Below, piece by piece: positions 32,367 to 42,699 of a stretch of 64,000 nt of DNA. This DNA is from Gracilaria gracilis (taxonomy: Eukaryota > Rhodophyta > Florideophyceae > Gracilariales > Gracilariaceae), in contig JARGSG010000255.1 in assembly GCA_030374805.1 (NCBI GenBank), positions 1 through 64,000 of the forward strand. Reading direction: 5' to 3'. Each line of letters opens with the position of its first letter. Position 1 is the stretch's first letter. The translations under genes and the position numbers were made by a program. Below the pieces are notes generated by a model, which saw only the letters and a program-made list of their open reading frames with translations, searched no databases and was not told where the DNA came from.

Positions 32367-34109
32367 TTAAATAAAGTCATCATCATCATCAACACCACCA
32401 GGACCGACGCCAGCCTTTGCATCTCTGACACCTTTGTCTCGTATTCTCTGAGTCAACTCGTTGGTCTTTTGCCGTTCCTCCCGTGCCTGCTCTCCCTTAA
32501 TCTTTCTAACCTGAATAGCATTCTCCTGAACCTTCCTGAGGCGTTTAGAAATCTTATTTCGTCCCTTCTGTTTCTTCTTCATACCCTTCTTTCGAATCTT
32601 CTCCAAATTGGCACGTCGCTGCTGGTCCTGGATTTCACGCAGGCGTTCGCGGGGATCTTGGTCAATGGCACCTGTAGTAGACGGGTCTAATACAATAGAT
32701 GCGGGCGGCAACTTGTTGATTAGAGTTCGCACTTCGTTCTCCGTTCGCTGCTTTCGTGTCTCATAGGGGTTTGGTGCGTTGGTATCAAACGTAGGTTCCC
32801 CCGCGCCAGGCACAATCATGTTGCGAACACCAGTCTCATGACACACAGCAAGAACATCTTCAAACGGACAAAAGTCAAGCCCCGTAATGACAGAACCAGA
32901 ATAAATCTGCTTCATATAAGGCTGAATTCGCTTCTCAACGGTGGACAAGTCAGAGCGACTCGAAAACGGCGCCCACACATGCACAGAAGCCCCAAACGAG
33001 AGCGCAACCAGTTGGCGTTGCGATACACAAAGTGAGGTAGCAGCCTTTGGAATACGCCACTGAAACAGCTTTCGATACGTTCGCAGATCCCAACAGGCCA
33101 CCACATTATCGTCGCCAGTGGTGTACATATGGCGACCACTCGCCTCGACGGCAACGTGGTTGACAGCCGAACGATGCGTGAGTATGCGAGCCAGAGGCCG
33201 ACCGGTGATCGGGGACCAGAGCGAAACAACGCCAGACGTATGGGCGAGATGAATGATGCCGTTTGACAAGTTGGGGCAGGCATGAGTGGCAGCGTTCAAG
33301 CGCAGGTGACGAGAAGCATAATCATGTTCGTTGATGATCTGACCGGTGGAGGTGTCGGTATACACCAGGCGTCCATGAGCGGCAGCACGCGTTGAAGTGG
33401 ACGCCAACAGCAAATGATGCGGCAGAAACACAAGGTTATCAGGGTCTCTATGATTTCTCAACACGTGGAGCTGCAAGCCTTTGGCATCGTATATGTATGC
33501 AAACTGCTTCTGCGCAGTAGCGAAGAACGAGTCGTTATGCAAAAACGTTGCGGAACGCCCCGTCTCGTTGAGCATGAGCTCGGTATGCAACTTAAACGAG
33601 TGCCAATCCATCAACGAAACATGCCCCAGTCGACTCGCAACCAACAGAGACTTGGACGAGCGCGAAAAGCAAGCTGTTTGGTACGGCGACAGTTGCGAGT
33701 CGGCCAAATCCAACCGGAAGCTTGCTTTCGCCATGGTAGCCATGTCCACATTGCCTCGGAGCGCGCTCTGCGTGAAGTGATATGTGTGCTCCAGTTCGCT
33801 CTGAGGCTGCAAGAGGCCGGGCGCGTCGGTGTGCAACACGGCGGCATCGTTTACTTCGCGGCGCACGACGTACGAGAGATGCGCGGCGCGGTTGGCGCGC
33901 GAGACGCGTTTGCGCGCGGTGGGTTTCACATCGGACAGCGACGTGAGCTTGGGCGCGCGGACGCGCGACCGACCGCCCATTTGTACGCCGTTTGACGACG
34001 GGTCGACGGAATGGACAGAGAGAAGAGCTGTGTGATCGAGTTGTCGGGGGGAACGCGCGACGGCGGCGCGCGCGCGACGAGCGACATGTTTCGCATCGTC
34101 GATGGCCAT
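32367..34109 (-). CDS. UTP7: U3 snoRNP / SSU processome WD40 protein Utp7 (WDR46, BING4)
   Basis: I choose the ATG at 34109 (MAIDDAKHVARRARAAVARS); the longer open frame reaches into a minisatellite. 580 residues, close to the family's usual 550-610. Family hallmarks: LEHTYHFTQSALRGNVDMAT, KASFRLDL, SPYQTACFSRSSKSLLVASR, GHVSLMDWHSFK, FLHNDSFFATAQKQFAYIYD, FLPHHLLLAST, GIIHLAHTSGVVSLWSP and VNHVAVEASGRHMYTTGDDN, then the BING4CT part (VSQRQLVALSFGASVHVW) and a Lys/Arg-rich C-terminus (KKGMKKKQKGRNKISKRL). The protein acts in the nucleolus in 18S rRNA maturation. The last seven residues, DDDDDFI, and the stop come from the tail of the retrotransposon inserted at 32391; the original end lies at 27923-27976. 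The rest is intact and probably functional. Confidence 0.92.
   Translation of the reverse strand: MAIDDAKHVARRARAAVARSPRQLDHTALLSVHSVDPSSNGVQMGGRSRVRAPKLTSLSDVKPTARKRVSRANRAAHLSYVVRREVNDAAVLHTDAPGLLQPQSELEHTYHFTQSALRGNVDMATMAKASFRLDLADSQLSPYQTACFSRSSKSLLVASRLGHVSLMDWHSFKLHTELMLNETGRSATFLHNDSFFATAQKQFAYIYDAKGLQLHVLRNHRDPDNLVFLPHHLLLASTSTRAAAHGRLVYTDTSTGQIINEHDYASRHLRLNAATHACPNLSNGIIHLAHTSGVVSLWSPITGRPLARILTHRSAVNHVAVEASGRHMYTTGDDNVVACWDLRTYRKLFQWRIPKAATSLCVSQRQLVALSFGASVHVWAPFSSRSDLSTVEKRIQPYMKQIYSGSVITGLDFCPFEDVLAVCHETGVRNMIVPGAGEPTFDTNAPNPYETRKQRTENEVRTLINKLPPASIVLDPSTTGAIDQDPRERLREIQDQQRRANLEKIRKKGMKKKQKGRNKISKRLRKVQENAIQVRKIKGEQAREERQKTNELTQRIRDKGVRDAKAGVGPGGVDDDDDFI
32391..32398. repeat. 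target-site duplication, right copy (AACACCAC)
   Basis: Matches 27977-27984. It directly follows the (ATC)n tail of the element and is part of the UTP7 coding sequence (codons for Gly-Gly-Val on the minus strand). Confidence 0.85.
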
Positions 34110-34344
34110 TTGCCTGCCTGCTGCTGCTCGTCCACGTACACCACGTGGTATACAGCTCCGTGGACAGCTCAGTGCTAGGAGGCGGATGTATAAACGCACG
34201 AACCCTACACGTGTTTGGCCGTTTCGCGACGCGATTGGGCAAACGATCGTCGCGAGCAATAGCGCCGTAAGCGCGCTTTTTTTGAAAAAAATCTTCTCTG
34301 CGTCGTCTGCGCGCGCGTGCCATACGTGCACGCGCAAGCAAAAG

Positions 34345-34640
34345 GCGCCCACGCGTCGCCGCCCACACGTCGCCGCTCGCACGTCGCCGCCCGCACGTCG
34401 CCGCCCGCACGTCGCCGCCTACACATCGCCGCCTACACATCGCCGCCTACACATCGCCGCTCACACGCCGCCTACACATCGCCGCTCACACGCCGCCGCC
34501 CACACGTCGCCGCCCACACGCCGCAGCCCACACGCCGCAGCCCACACGCCGCCGCCCACACGCCGCCGCCCACACGCCGCATTCCACACGTCGCCGCCCA
34601 CACGCCGCCGCCCACACGCCGCCGCCCACACGCCGCCGCG
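34345..34640. repeat. 12-bp GC-rich minisatellite
   Basis: About 24 copies of CGCCGCCCACAC with variants (ACGTCGCCGCCC, ACATCGCCGCCT). The array begins about 240 bp upstream of the UTP7 start, probably in or next to its promoter. A period of 12 keeps all frames open, so the 280-330-codon frames across it are artefacts. Confidence 0.95.
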
Positions 34641-35572
34641 CGTCGCGCCGAGCGCTCCTGCTGGGTTGCGGAGCCGCGCACGCCTCGTGGCACGCAGGTG
34701 GCTATGCCCGTCTTGGGGATGGTGCGTGGTCGTCCTGTGCTTCTGCTGCGGTGTGGGGGGGGACATGAACGACATGGTAAACGTGAGCTGCATGTTGAGA
34801 TGGCAAGTGCAAAGCGTTTGGTTTGCAAACAGATGTGGCTCATGTGGGCATTGGCGCACCGCCACCACGCACAGCGCCGCCAACGGCTGCCGCAGGTGGC
34901 CACCGTCGGGCGGCACGTGCACGCGCGCGCGCGCCGTGCGCGTGTGCTGCAGACAAAGGCGTGGCGCCAAGCGACAACGTCATATCTACTGCCTGCGGCT
35001 TGTGAGCATGACGTCATGGCGGTGTGTGGCGCGCGTGTTATTCCAAATATCTACGCCAAACACACACGCAACGCGTCGCACACGCGCGCGCCGTTGATAA
35101 CAGTTACAGGGTATCGCTTGCACACACACGTCACTTGTGTTAATACCGGAGCGCCTCATGCAAGGCAGAAGCGCCACATGTGGCCACGTATGCGTGGCAC
35201 GTGTGTGCCGTGCTCCGTAGACTGCGCAGTAACGAATAAATTGCACTGCACTCGGCCGGCGGCGTCATCCCGCCGACCGAGGGCAGCGAGCATTCCTGTC
35301 TTCCCCTAACTTCTACCGCGCTCGCTACATTGGTAACAGTCTTATTGATAAACTGGCAAAGATCAGCCATGTTGATCAGATTGGCAATGGTGAAGGTGAC
35401 TTTGTACCTTTTACCTTCCCTCTAGGCCTGGAGTTGCTTACGACCGCACAACACGCGCGTGTGGAGACGACGTAGCGATGATGGACGCTCACGCGCGGGC
35501 TGCGTTTGCGCTTCGCGTCGACTCCAAACCGTAGCTCACAATGCGCCGAGTGGGCGCAGGCTAACGCAGTAG
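34641..35572. other. GC-rich spacer, no gene seen
   Basis: CG-alternating tracts (GCGCGCGCGCGCCG near 34922, GCGCGTGTTATTCC near 35030) and TGTG/CACA runs. Frames on all strands reflect composition. Nothing recognisable. Confidence 0.5.
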
Positions 35573-35896
35573 CTACGAAAGCAACATAGCGCTCAACTCG
35601 AGCAGCTCGAGGCTTCGCGTTGTACGAACGGAGCGCGCTACCTTGGTGATTTGCTGTCTCTGCCAGCTGAAGACCAGAAGACGCCACGCGGCGAGCTACG
35701 GCGCTTCCAAACTTTGGAATCCAAAGTGGTTGTAGCTTGGCGCCAAAACCTGTGGCTCACACACGCAGTCGCTAATCAAAACCTAAGGTTACAGCGTGAC
35801 GCGCTCGTTCTCCTTCCGCGCGACAAATCAGAAGGGCGCTGTAAACCGCATCCCCGGCACGCTCCTCAAAACGTAATGCCCCGATCGCGTAGATGA
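35573..35896 (+). CDS. coding-like fragment, coiled coil, no start
   Basis: A 107-codon open stretch after a TAG at 35570 reads HSAQLEQLEASRCTNGARYL, GELRRFQTLESKVVVAWRQN and LRLQRDALVLLPRDKSEGR. The heptad-like text looks like real protein, but there is no ATG in good position and no recognisable family. Probably a gene fragment or an exon. Confidence 0.35.
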   Translation, partial: LRKQHSAQLEQLEASRCTNGARYLGDLLSLPAEDQKTPRGELRRFQTLESKVVVAWRQNLWLTHAVANQNLRLQRDALVLLPRDKSEGRCKPHPRHAPQNVMPRSRR

Positions 35897-37036
35897 TTGC
35901 TGTAATGCGCGCCTGTTTTTCGTATGGCAGGAGGTGATTAAACGTGAGGGTTTAGTAGGAGAACAGTTAACAAGGAGCTGCCGCCTATCTATCCTATACG
36001 TTGTCACCGATTTTGACATTAACGTTCTGATTGTGCCTCAAAACAATGGCAGTCGCGTTGGGCCACGTTTTACAAAGTGAAACTTACCACAAAAGCGCAA
36101 AGGGAAACGAGATAAGCTAGCGCGTTGGTGTAACTTTACAGTACAACGCAGCGCAGTTCTACAGCACTACTCACTTGAGCTTTTCGCCACAGCGTCAGAG
36201 CTGATGCCCAAGTTCTGCTCCGTCTGCCTGCAAACAGCAGGTTACCCTTCGCAGCCACACCCATTTGCTGAACGCATCCGCTGCGCTGCTTTGCATCAGA
36301 CTCGTCGGGGGCGCAAACTCCATTCCGCACGTCAACAGCTCTGGACGCGCCTGCCATTTTGCGTCCATGCCTCAGACAAGTGTTTCAAACACTATGCGTC
36401 GCTTCCGCAAACTAACAAAACCTTCACTGAGAGCTCAAAGTCGTGCAAGTTGTCGAAGATTTTTTTGTGATTGTTTCGGGTCTCAAGGCATTCAAGTACC
36501 GAACCAAGAGCAATCATTGCAAAGTAACCTGAATTCCACTCCAGTACTACAGTTGCAGGAACAACATCGTCAAGGAAACCAGCAGCAGCAGCTGTTTGTC
36601 TTGGCTCTTGGTAATCTGGACTGTAATCCTGCATCTTCTTTGCGGCTCATGTCGCCCAACGCGCGCGATTCACTAATCGCTCGCGCCGCGCTCATCGACG
36701 AAATGGATGAGCCGGTAATTGAATGATTGCGGATTTTGGGAGAATTTGGGCATTTATCTGTTCCATCCAAACCACATCCAAACCACATGGCTGTCAACAC
36801 GTTTCAGAATCAATTGCATAAGCTCGCCGACCGTATCGCAGCCGAAATTTGTTTTGTGATGCAAGCGTAACGCGCCGCGTTGCCCGTTTCTTGTGCGCTG
36901 CGCGGCAGCGCGCCGCTCGCACAGCGCCGTGTGCGCGGCACGCGTGCGCGCTTGCACAGATCTGTATTCTGGTGATTATCTTCTTCGATAGCGTTTTGTA
37001 AATGGTTATCGTCAGCAATGCTGTCGTAAGGGTGGA

Positions 37037-37073
37037 ACCGTTGGTACCCGCCAACTTGGCGGTTACCAACGGT
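37037..37073. repeat. 18-bp inverted repeat, near-perfect hairpin
   Basis: ACCGTTGGTACCCGCCAA, one C, then TTGGCGGTTACCAACGGT. The arms pair with a single mismatch. The neighbouring bases repeat ACCAACG again, so the hairpin is followed by a partial third arm. Confidence 0.85.
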
Positions 37074-38143
37074 ACCAACGTTAACTCTACGATAGCGGCG
37101 GCGGCGTCGCAACTTTGGGTGCGTCAGCGCTCACACGCACGGGCGCGCTCTTTCAACTGTAGCGAATGCAACCCAAAAAGCAGCCAGAAAAGGCGGAAAA
37201 TCTGCAAATCAGCGCGCCGCGCCCAGCACGCAGCCGTGCGTGGCTCGCGTCCTCATCATCATCGCAGTGCATCACTCGCCACTCATACGCGCCGACTCAT
37301 TCGCCACATGTTCGCGCTTGCGCTTGCCGCGCGCCTCCACCACGACCGTCGCCGTCGTCGTCATCATCGCCGTTGCCTCCCCACGCCGTTACGTCTCCTT
37401 CAACCAGCTACGCGCACCACCTGCAGGTGCGCGCCGCCCAAGCGCAGCAGCACCAGACGTTAGTTGGCCACGCTTCTCAGCGGCCACTCCGTGGCCGTAT
37501 GAACGCGTGCTCGAACCAATCTCACATCTTGTTCGTTCATATGCGTCCCGGCCATCAGCTGCGTCATCTCGCTCTTCACGCGTTCAAACGCACTCTCGCT
37601 GGTGGCCACGGCCAACACCAACCGGGTCACCGCTGTACAAAACAGTGGCGCGCAGCTCAAGCGCGACGTCGTTGTGGCCCACTCCCCTCATCTTCGCCGC
37701 CACGTCTTCTGCAGCCACGTCCCTCATGCCTCCTAGCATTATAATCCCTCCATTCTATTACATCAGCGAGCGTGGCAGCGGCTATTCTTGAACCACGCCA
37801 GCTGGGATGGGGAGAAGTAAGATGAGGAGTACTGAAGTTCTCCACCTCCCTTCCCCCGATCGCAGCAGCAATACAACGGCTAGAAGCAAAAACTAGCGCT
37901 CGTCGCCTTGGCACAGCCTTCTGTGATAGCCGCACCATTTGATTTGCGCCGTGCAGCTCAGACGTAAGGCGGTGCGCACACGATGGCGGTTGCTAACGCC
38001 ATGATTTGCAGCGCTATTTGTATAGCGCCGCGCTGCGGGAGATGGCGACGGCAGACCATCGTGGCCGGGACGGCGAGCTACGCGGGAGACGCGGCGCTAC
38101 AGATGAGATGAATGCGCTTAAGTACTCGACAGCCCTGTCTCTC

Positions 38144-38357
38144 GACGAGAATGACTGGCCGTCGGTGCGCCTGGCACATCGTGCGTCAATGTCTTTCCTT
38201 CATTGGTGCGTGCGTTGGTGCGCCTGGCGCGCACCACAAGCGTTTCTCGCGACGAGAATGACTGGCAGTTGGTGCGCCCGGCACAGCGTGCGTCAATGAC
38301 TTTATTTCATCGGTGCGTGCGTTAGTGCGCCTGGCGCGCGCCACAAGCGCGCCCAAT
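38144..38357. repeat. 107-bp tandem duplication
   Basis: GACGAGAATGACTGGC occurs at 38144 and 38251. The following sequence (TGCGTCAATG, GGTGCGTGCGTT, GCGCCTGGCGCGC, CCACAAGCG) matches through both units, giving two copies with a 107-bp period. Confidence 0.85.
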
Positions 38358-38939
38358 GACAAACGCGACCGTCTTGTGGGCGTGCCGCATCCGCACACTC
38401 CTCGCACGGTGATGGCAGAGGACGGGACAACATCGCGCTGGCAGCGGAATGACTACGGACGCCTGGCAGGAGCGGCCGCGAGGGCGAAGACGACTACTGG
38501 AAGTACTTGGGATTTCGAACTCTGTATGATTTCTCCCCAGAAACCTCTGACGTAATCATCGTCCCTGTGTGACCCACACCTGAACGCCTCTAGGCAGGTT
38601 TCATAGATTGTAGGGCCACGCATATCTATTGAAGAGTGTCGACAAGTTCAATATGCCGGCATCCAAATCCTTAGCGCCTCAACAAGCTCTTCACGATGCG
38701 CAACCGCCCCATTCACTACGACCTCATTTGCAATTAACGCCTTGCATCATTCCATCCAGCACTCTAACAGCACTCGTCCCTTTGCGCCGCCGTGCATCGC
38801 CGACCCTTTGTGATTCAAATAACTTTCATTGCCGTTGTATCAGCCCGATCTCCAACTGCCACCACAACAAGGTTCGCGATCTCCTGGAGTTTACGTCTTC
38901 AGTTTCTTGTCTTTTCGGCCACTTCTCAAATAATCTGAC

Positions 38940-41147
38940 TTGGCAGAAATCATCTTCCCTTCTCAGCATAAGAAGGTATGCGGACTTTCCTTGGACACGG
39001 AATTAACAGCTCATGATTGGCAAGACGTGATTTGCGAATACAAGCTCAAGATTCATGAACAAACTGGCCGGAATTTTCCTCAAGATCCCCATATGCAATT
39101 GTGGGATGCTATCGCCGCAGTCTTCGGCTCTTGGACAAACACACGAGCTGTGACTTATAGAAGACTTCATAGTATTCCGAATGACTGGGGCACTGCTGTC
39201 AATGTACAAGCTATGGTGTTTGGAAATATGGGCGATGACTCCGCTACTGGTGTGGTTTTCACGCGCGATCCTGCTACTGGTGAGAATGCTTTGTATGGTA
39301 AGTATCTTTTCAATGCTCAAGGAGAGGATGTCGTGGCTGGAATCCGTACTCCACAACAACTGACTGTTGCTGGTAAGTTAGCGCATCGTTCAAAGTTACC
39401 AGCCATGGAAGAGGTCATGCCGGAAGTGTCCCAGGAATTAAATTCTGTGCGCTACAATCTGGAGAAGCATTATGGAGACATGCAGGACAATGAGTTCACT
39501 GTTCAACGCAGTAAGTTGTACATGTTGCAAACCCGTGTCGGAAAGCAAACTGCTAGTGCTGCGTTGAAGATTGCTTGCGATATGGTGGATGAAGGTGTTA
39601 TCAATGAGGATCAGGCTATTATGAGAGTTGACCCCACATCTCTCAACCAACTGTTGGATCCGGCATTGGATCCGAAAGCAGAGCGCAGAATCATCGCACG
39701 TGGGTTGCCTGCTTCACCAGGAGCAACTTCGGGACACATTGTTTTTAAGTGCCGATGAAGCCGAGCGGCTCGCTCATGCCGGCGAGAAGGCGATTCTGTG
39801 CCGCGCAGAAACCTCACCTGAAGATATCCATGGTATGCATGCTGCTGTCGGAATTGTGACTACGAGGGGCGGCATGACAAGCCATGCTGCCGTTGTTGCT
39901 CGAGGTATGGGTCGACCATGTGTGGCTGGCGCTTCTGAAATCAGTATCGACTATGAGGCGAATACAATGAGCGTTCGCGGGTTGATGTTGAAGGAAGGCG
40001 ATCTGGTCACCCTTGATGGCGGAAGCGGAGAGGTAATGTCCGGGTTTGTCCCAACTATTGAACCGGAGCTGTCAGGAGATTTCTCAAGATTGATGGGATG
40101 GGCGGACGCGAATCGAAAGCTAGGCGTGCTTGTCGACGCCGACACACCGAAAGACTGCCGCAAAGCGTTAGAATTTGGGGCAGAGGGTATCGGACTCTGT
40201 CGCACAGAACACATGTTCTTTGAAGCCGGAAGAATCGTGGCAGTGCGTGAAATGATCTTGGCGAATAGTGAAGAAGGCAGGAGAAAGGCTCTGACGAAAT
40301 TTTTGCCAATGCAGCGTGACGACTTCGCGGAGATTTTCCGCATAATGCATGGACGTCCTGTGACGATTCGCCTCTTGGACCCGCCGCTGCACGAGTTTCT
40401 GCCACATGGTGAGGCAGAGATGCATGAAGTTGCAGAAGCTGCTGGCGTGAGCGTTGAATTCGTGCGAGAGCGCGTAATTAAGGTGCGTGAAGTGAACCCA
40501 ATGCTGGGACATCGTGGATGTCGGCTGGGCATAACGTATCCAGAGGTTTATGAGATGCAGACGCTTGCTATCATTGAAGCAGCTGCTATCGTTGCGAAGG
40601 AAACAGACTTCAAAGTCGAGGTGGAGATCATGATTCCATTTGTCGCAGTTGAGTCTGAGTTACGGATCGTGAAGGAGAATGTTGACGAAGTTGCGAGGGA
40701 CGTTCTAAAGGTGACAAGCAGAAAGTGCACTACGTGGTTGGAACAATGATCGAGCTGCCTCGTGCTGCTTTGAAGGCTGGGAAGATTGCCAGACAAGCGC
40801 ACTTTTTCAGCTTTGGGACGAATGACCTAACACAGACGACATTCGGTCTATCGCGTGACGATGCAGGTAGTTTTCTGCCTACATATGAGAACCGAGGGAT
40901 ACTCGAAGGCGATCCTTTTGTGCATCTTGATATCGAGGGAGTTGGTGGGTTGATGCGAATTGCTGTGGGACGGGGAAGGAAGACGCGACCAGAGCTGAAG
41001 CTGTGTCTGTGTGGCGAACATGGAGGCGACGCCGCATCCATGAAGTTCTGTCATGAGATCGACCTTGACTCTGTGTCTTGTTCGCCATATCGCGTTCCTA
41101 TCGCCCGACTTGCGGCAGCCCAAGCTGCGCTGAGCCTGAGCACGTAG
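38940..41147 (+). pseudogene. pyruvate phosphate dikinase, 5'-truncated and frameshifted
   Basis: PPDK converts pyruvate, ATP and phosphate to phosphoenolpyruvate, AMP and PPi. The match begins inside the ATP-grasp domain (LDTELTAHDWQDVICEYK) and runs almost to the family C-terminus: WGTAVNVQAMVFGNMGDDSA, the phosphohistidine loop GGMTSHAAVVARGMG (about 39870), [47 protein letters not shown] and [19 protein letters not shown], ending at 41147. The first ~200 residues and any transit peptide are missing and there is no start codon. One extra base in GTTTTTAAGTGCC (39741-39750) breaks HIVF/SADEAE. One missing base near 40710 breaks [15 protein letters not shown]. All key residues in the remaining parts are still present, so decay is recent, or the two indels are sequencing errors in a fragment. 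Confidence 0.88.
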
Positions 41148-41662
41148 GCCTATCGACGAAAGCGTGGTAATTGTAATCTATAGTAAGGCATAATGAAACT
41201 GTATTATGCATTGATCTCATGCTTGTGCTTTGTAAAAAAATTTGCTCTAGTGTCGTCTGCTACTCCGTCTACTGTGAAGTAACAAAGAGAGGACTATTCT
41301 ATCTTGAAGAAGCCCTCGCAAGGACGGCCACGAACTTCAATGGCCACTAATTACAATTTTTGTCATTGTTTCCGTATTTCTCTCCCGGGGCCAGCAGCTT
41401 GTTTCTTCGTGAAACGTTTGTCAGCGCCTGAATAAGACGAGGGCAACGTCTTCCTTGACGTTGGTAAGACAATCGCATTGCGTTGGCTTTTCATGTTCGT
41501 ATCTACTGGATGGAGAGAGCAAACGTGTCTGTAGAAACTGCGCTAGAGCACGATTTCGGTCGCCCGGAAACCGCGTTCATCGCCCATTGAGACCAAACAG
41601 CGTCGTACACACCTTTGCTGTTTTGTCTTCCTCTTGAGCACAGCTTTTGGATTTACTGTTCC
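41148..41662. other. spacer, no gene seen
   Basis: Short intergenic stretch between the end of the PPDK copy and the convergent SIMPL-domain gene. No motif recognised. Confidence 0.5.
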
Positions 41663-42558
41663 TTAGTCAACTAGCGCGAACTGAAGGAAGACCGTAGCCT
41701 GAACGTCAAGTTCACCGGTAGCAATCGGTACCGATGCGTCGGCAGCGAAAGCACCGAATGACTGACGAAGCTGCGGCTGCGGAATTGATTGTTCGCTGAT
41801 AGCTCTTAATTCTCCAACCTTGACTTCAGCTGCTTGTGCGTACACTCCTGCCCGACTGGTCGCATCGGCAACAGCCAGGGCGCGAGCACGGTTACGCAGT
41901 TCCATATCATTACCAATGCTGAAGTTCACACCGGAAATGCGATTGCTACCAGCTGAGACAAGCGCATCAAGAATCCTTCCCAAGTTGTCCAAATCGCGAA
42001 CAACCACTCGCACTTGATTTGTCACTTGATACCCAGTGATGCCCTGATCTTCACCATTCGGCCCACGCTGAAATTGCGGATTCACGTCAAAGAAAGTTGT
42101 TTGAACATCTCTGCTTTCGATTCCTTGTTCGGTAAGGACAGCCAGCACTTGATCAAACTGTTGACTGTTGGCCAGGGGCGTATTTGTGACTGACTATTTT
42201 CATGTACCTCTCAGCCAGTAGTCATAAACGTGCTACGCCGCGTAGTCACATTCCTATAGAAACATTCAGAAACGAAGTTTAAACTTATTAGGGGACACAA
42301 ACGGTAGTCATTCTGACGAAAGAGGCAAAAACAGTCAGTAACAAATACGACCCTGCTGTTGGCCGCTAATGCTGCTTGTGCTGTGGCCGCTGTCGTTACG
42401 ACTCCAGTACTCACTGTGGCCATATCTGGAGGTGCGGATACGCTTCCCTCACCAGACATACTGATTGTACGAGGCACGGCTTGAGCATTTGATTGAACAA
42501 CGGATGCGGCGAACAGCACCAAAGCAAACACGAAGATGTTCTTCGTTGTCGAATTCAT
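41663..42558 (-). CDS. SIMPL-domain (DUF541) secreted protein, interrupted by a MITE
   Basis: Exon-like part 1 starts at ATG 42558 with a signal peptide (MNSTTKNIFVFALVLFAASV...NAQA). It then reads RTISMSGEGSVSAPPDMATV and TAQAALAAN, the N-terminal strand and helix of SIMPL/DUF541 proteins, which are common in bacteria. Part 2 (42157-41663) gives FDQVLAVLTEQGIESRDVQT, ITGYQVTNQVRVVVRDLDNL and RAGVYAQAAEVKVGELRAIS, then FLQFALVD and stop. The two parts are separated by a 183-bp insertion with hAT-type ends. Exact removal of the insertion restores ANSQQFDQV. Splicing at GTC/GTATTTG (42348) and CAACAG/TTT (42158) would give ANSRVFDQV, also in frame and of equal length: 234 residues. No other damage is seen, so the gene may work by splicing the insertion out. 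The exact role of SIMPL proteins is unclear. Confidence 0.8.
42158..42348 (-). other. putative 191-nt intron created from a MITE
   Basis: On the minus strand the donor GTC/GTATTTG lies inside the MITE's terminal repeat and the acceptor CAACAG/TTT lies 7 bp beyond the target duplication. The intron would fall between complete codons (phase 0). Splicing is predicted from sequence only. Confidence 0.5.
42165..42172. repeat. target-site duplication of the MITE, left copy
   Basis: CTGTTGGC; the identical right copy is at 42356-42363. Both lie within the coding sequence of the SIMPL gene. Confidence 0.92.
42173..42355. mobile_element. 183-bp hAT-type MITE
   Basis: The ends are CAGGGGCGTATTTGTGACTG and, on the other strand, CAGGGTCGTATTTGTTACTG. 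Terminal inverted repeats extend about 28 bp with three mismatches. An 8-bp target duplication CTGTTGGC (42165-42172 and 42356-42363) flanks it directly. CAGGG ends with 8-bp duplications are the hAT hallmark. The inside has no coding capacity, so it is a non-autonomous element. Confidence 0.92.
42356..42363. repeat. target-site duplication of the MITE, right copy
   Basis: CTGTTGGC, identical to 42165-42172. Confidence 0.92.
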
Positions 42559-42699
42559 TTCTCGGCGGCAAAGGCAACCTTTTTGGAGACAGTACTGCAA
42601 CTTCCGTTGATGGAGTAACCACTACCCTTGTATAAGCACCTCTTGGTAAGAAGTGGCTTTGAGAGAAGTGGGAACGTGTGACCTTCACTTGCTTCAAAG

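Larger units (their letters stand above)
27985..32390 (+). mobile_element. full-length non-LTR retrotransposon with two ORFs and (ATC)n tail
   Basis: The element is about 4.4 kb, bounded by the duplication AACACCAC. It has a 49-bp leader, ORF1 (28034-29434), a 36-bp gap, ORF2 (29471-32338) and a 52-bp trailer with AATAAA followed by GTCATCATCATCATC. Both ORFs are open from end to end, so the copy may be active or recent. ORF2 has RT and a restriction-like endonuclease-type C-terminus and no apurinic endonuclease, which places it with the early-branching, R2-like site-selective elements rather than L1 types (inference from motifs). The short simple-repeat tail in place of poly(A) is also seen in such elements. 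Confidence 0.85.
35897..38900. other. repeat-rich stretch without a firm gene
   Basis: Candidate frames are weak. One at 36265-36726 (+, 153 codons) contains LQLQEQHRQGNQQQQLFVLA and RDSLIARAALIDEMDEPVIE and may be a Gln-rich gene piece. One at 37660-37460 (-) contains VATSESAFERVKSEMTQLMA. Neither has a known domain. Two structured repeats are listed separately. Confidence 0.4.

Noticed and set aside
34102-35309. Long plus-strand ORFs of 330 codons across the region
   Set aside because: They are produced by the 12-bp minisatellite and CG-rich composition; all frames are open and the translations are simple repeats.
39951-41123. Minus-strand ORFs of 90-190 codons under PPDK
   Set aside because: Shadows of the PPDK coding sequence.
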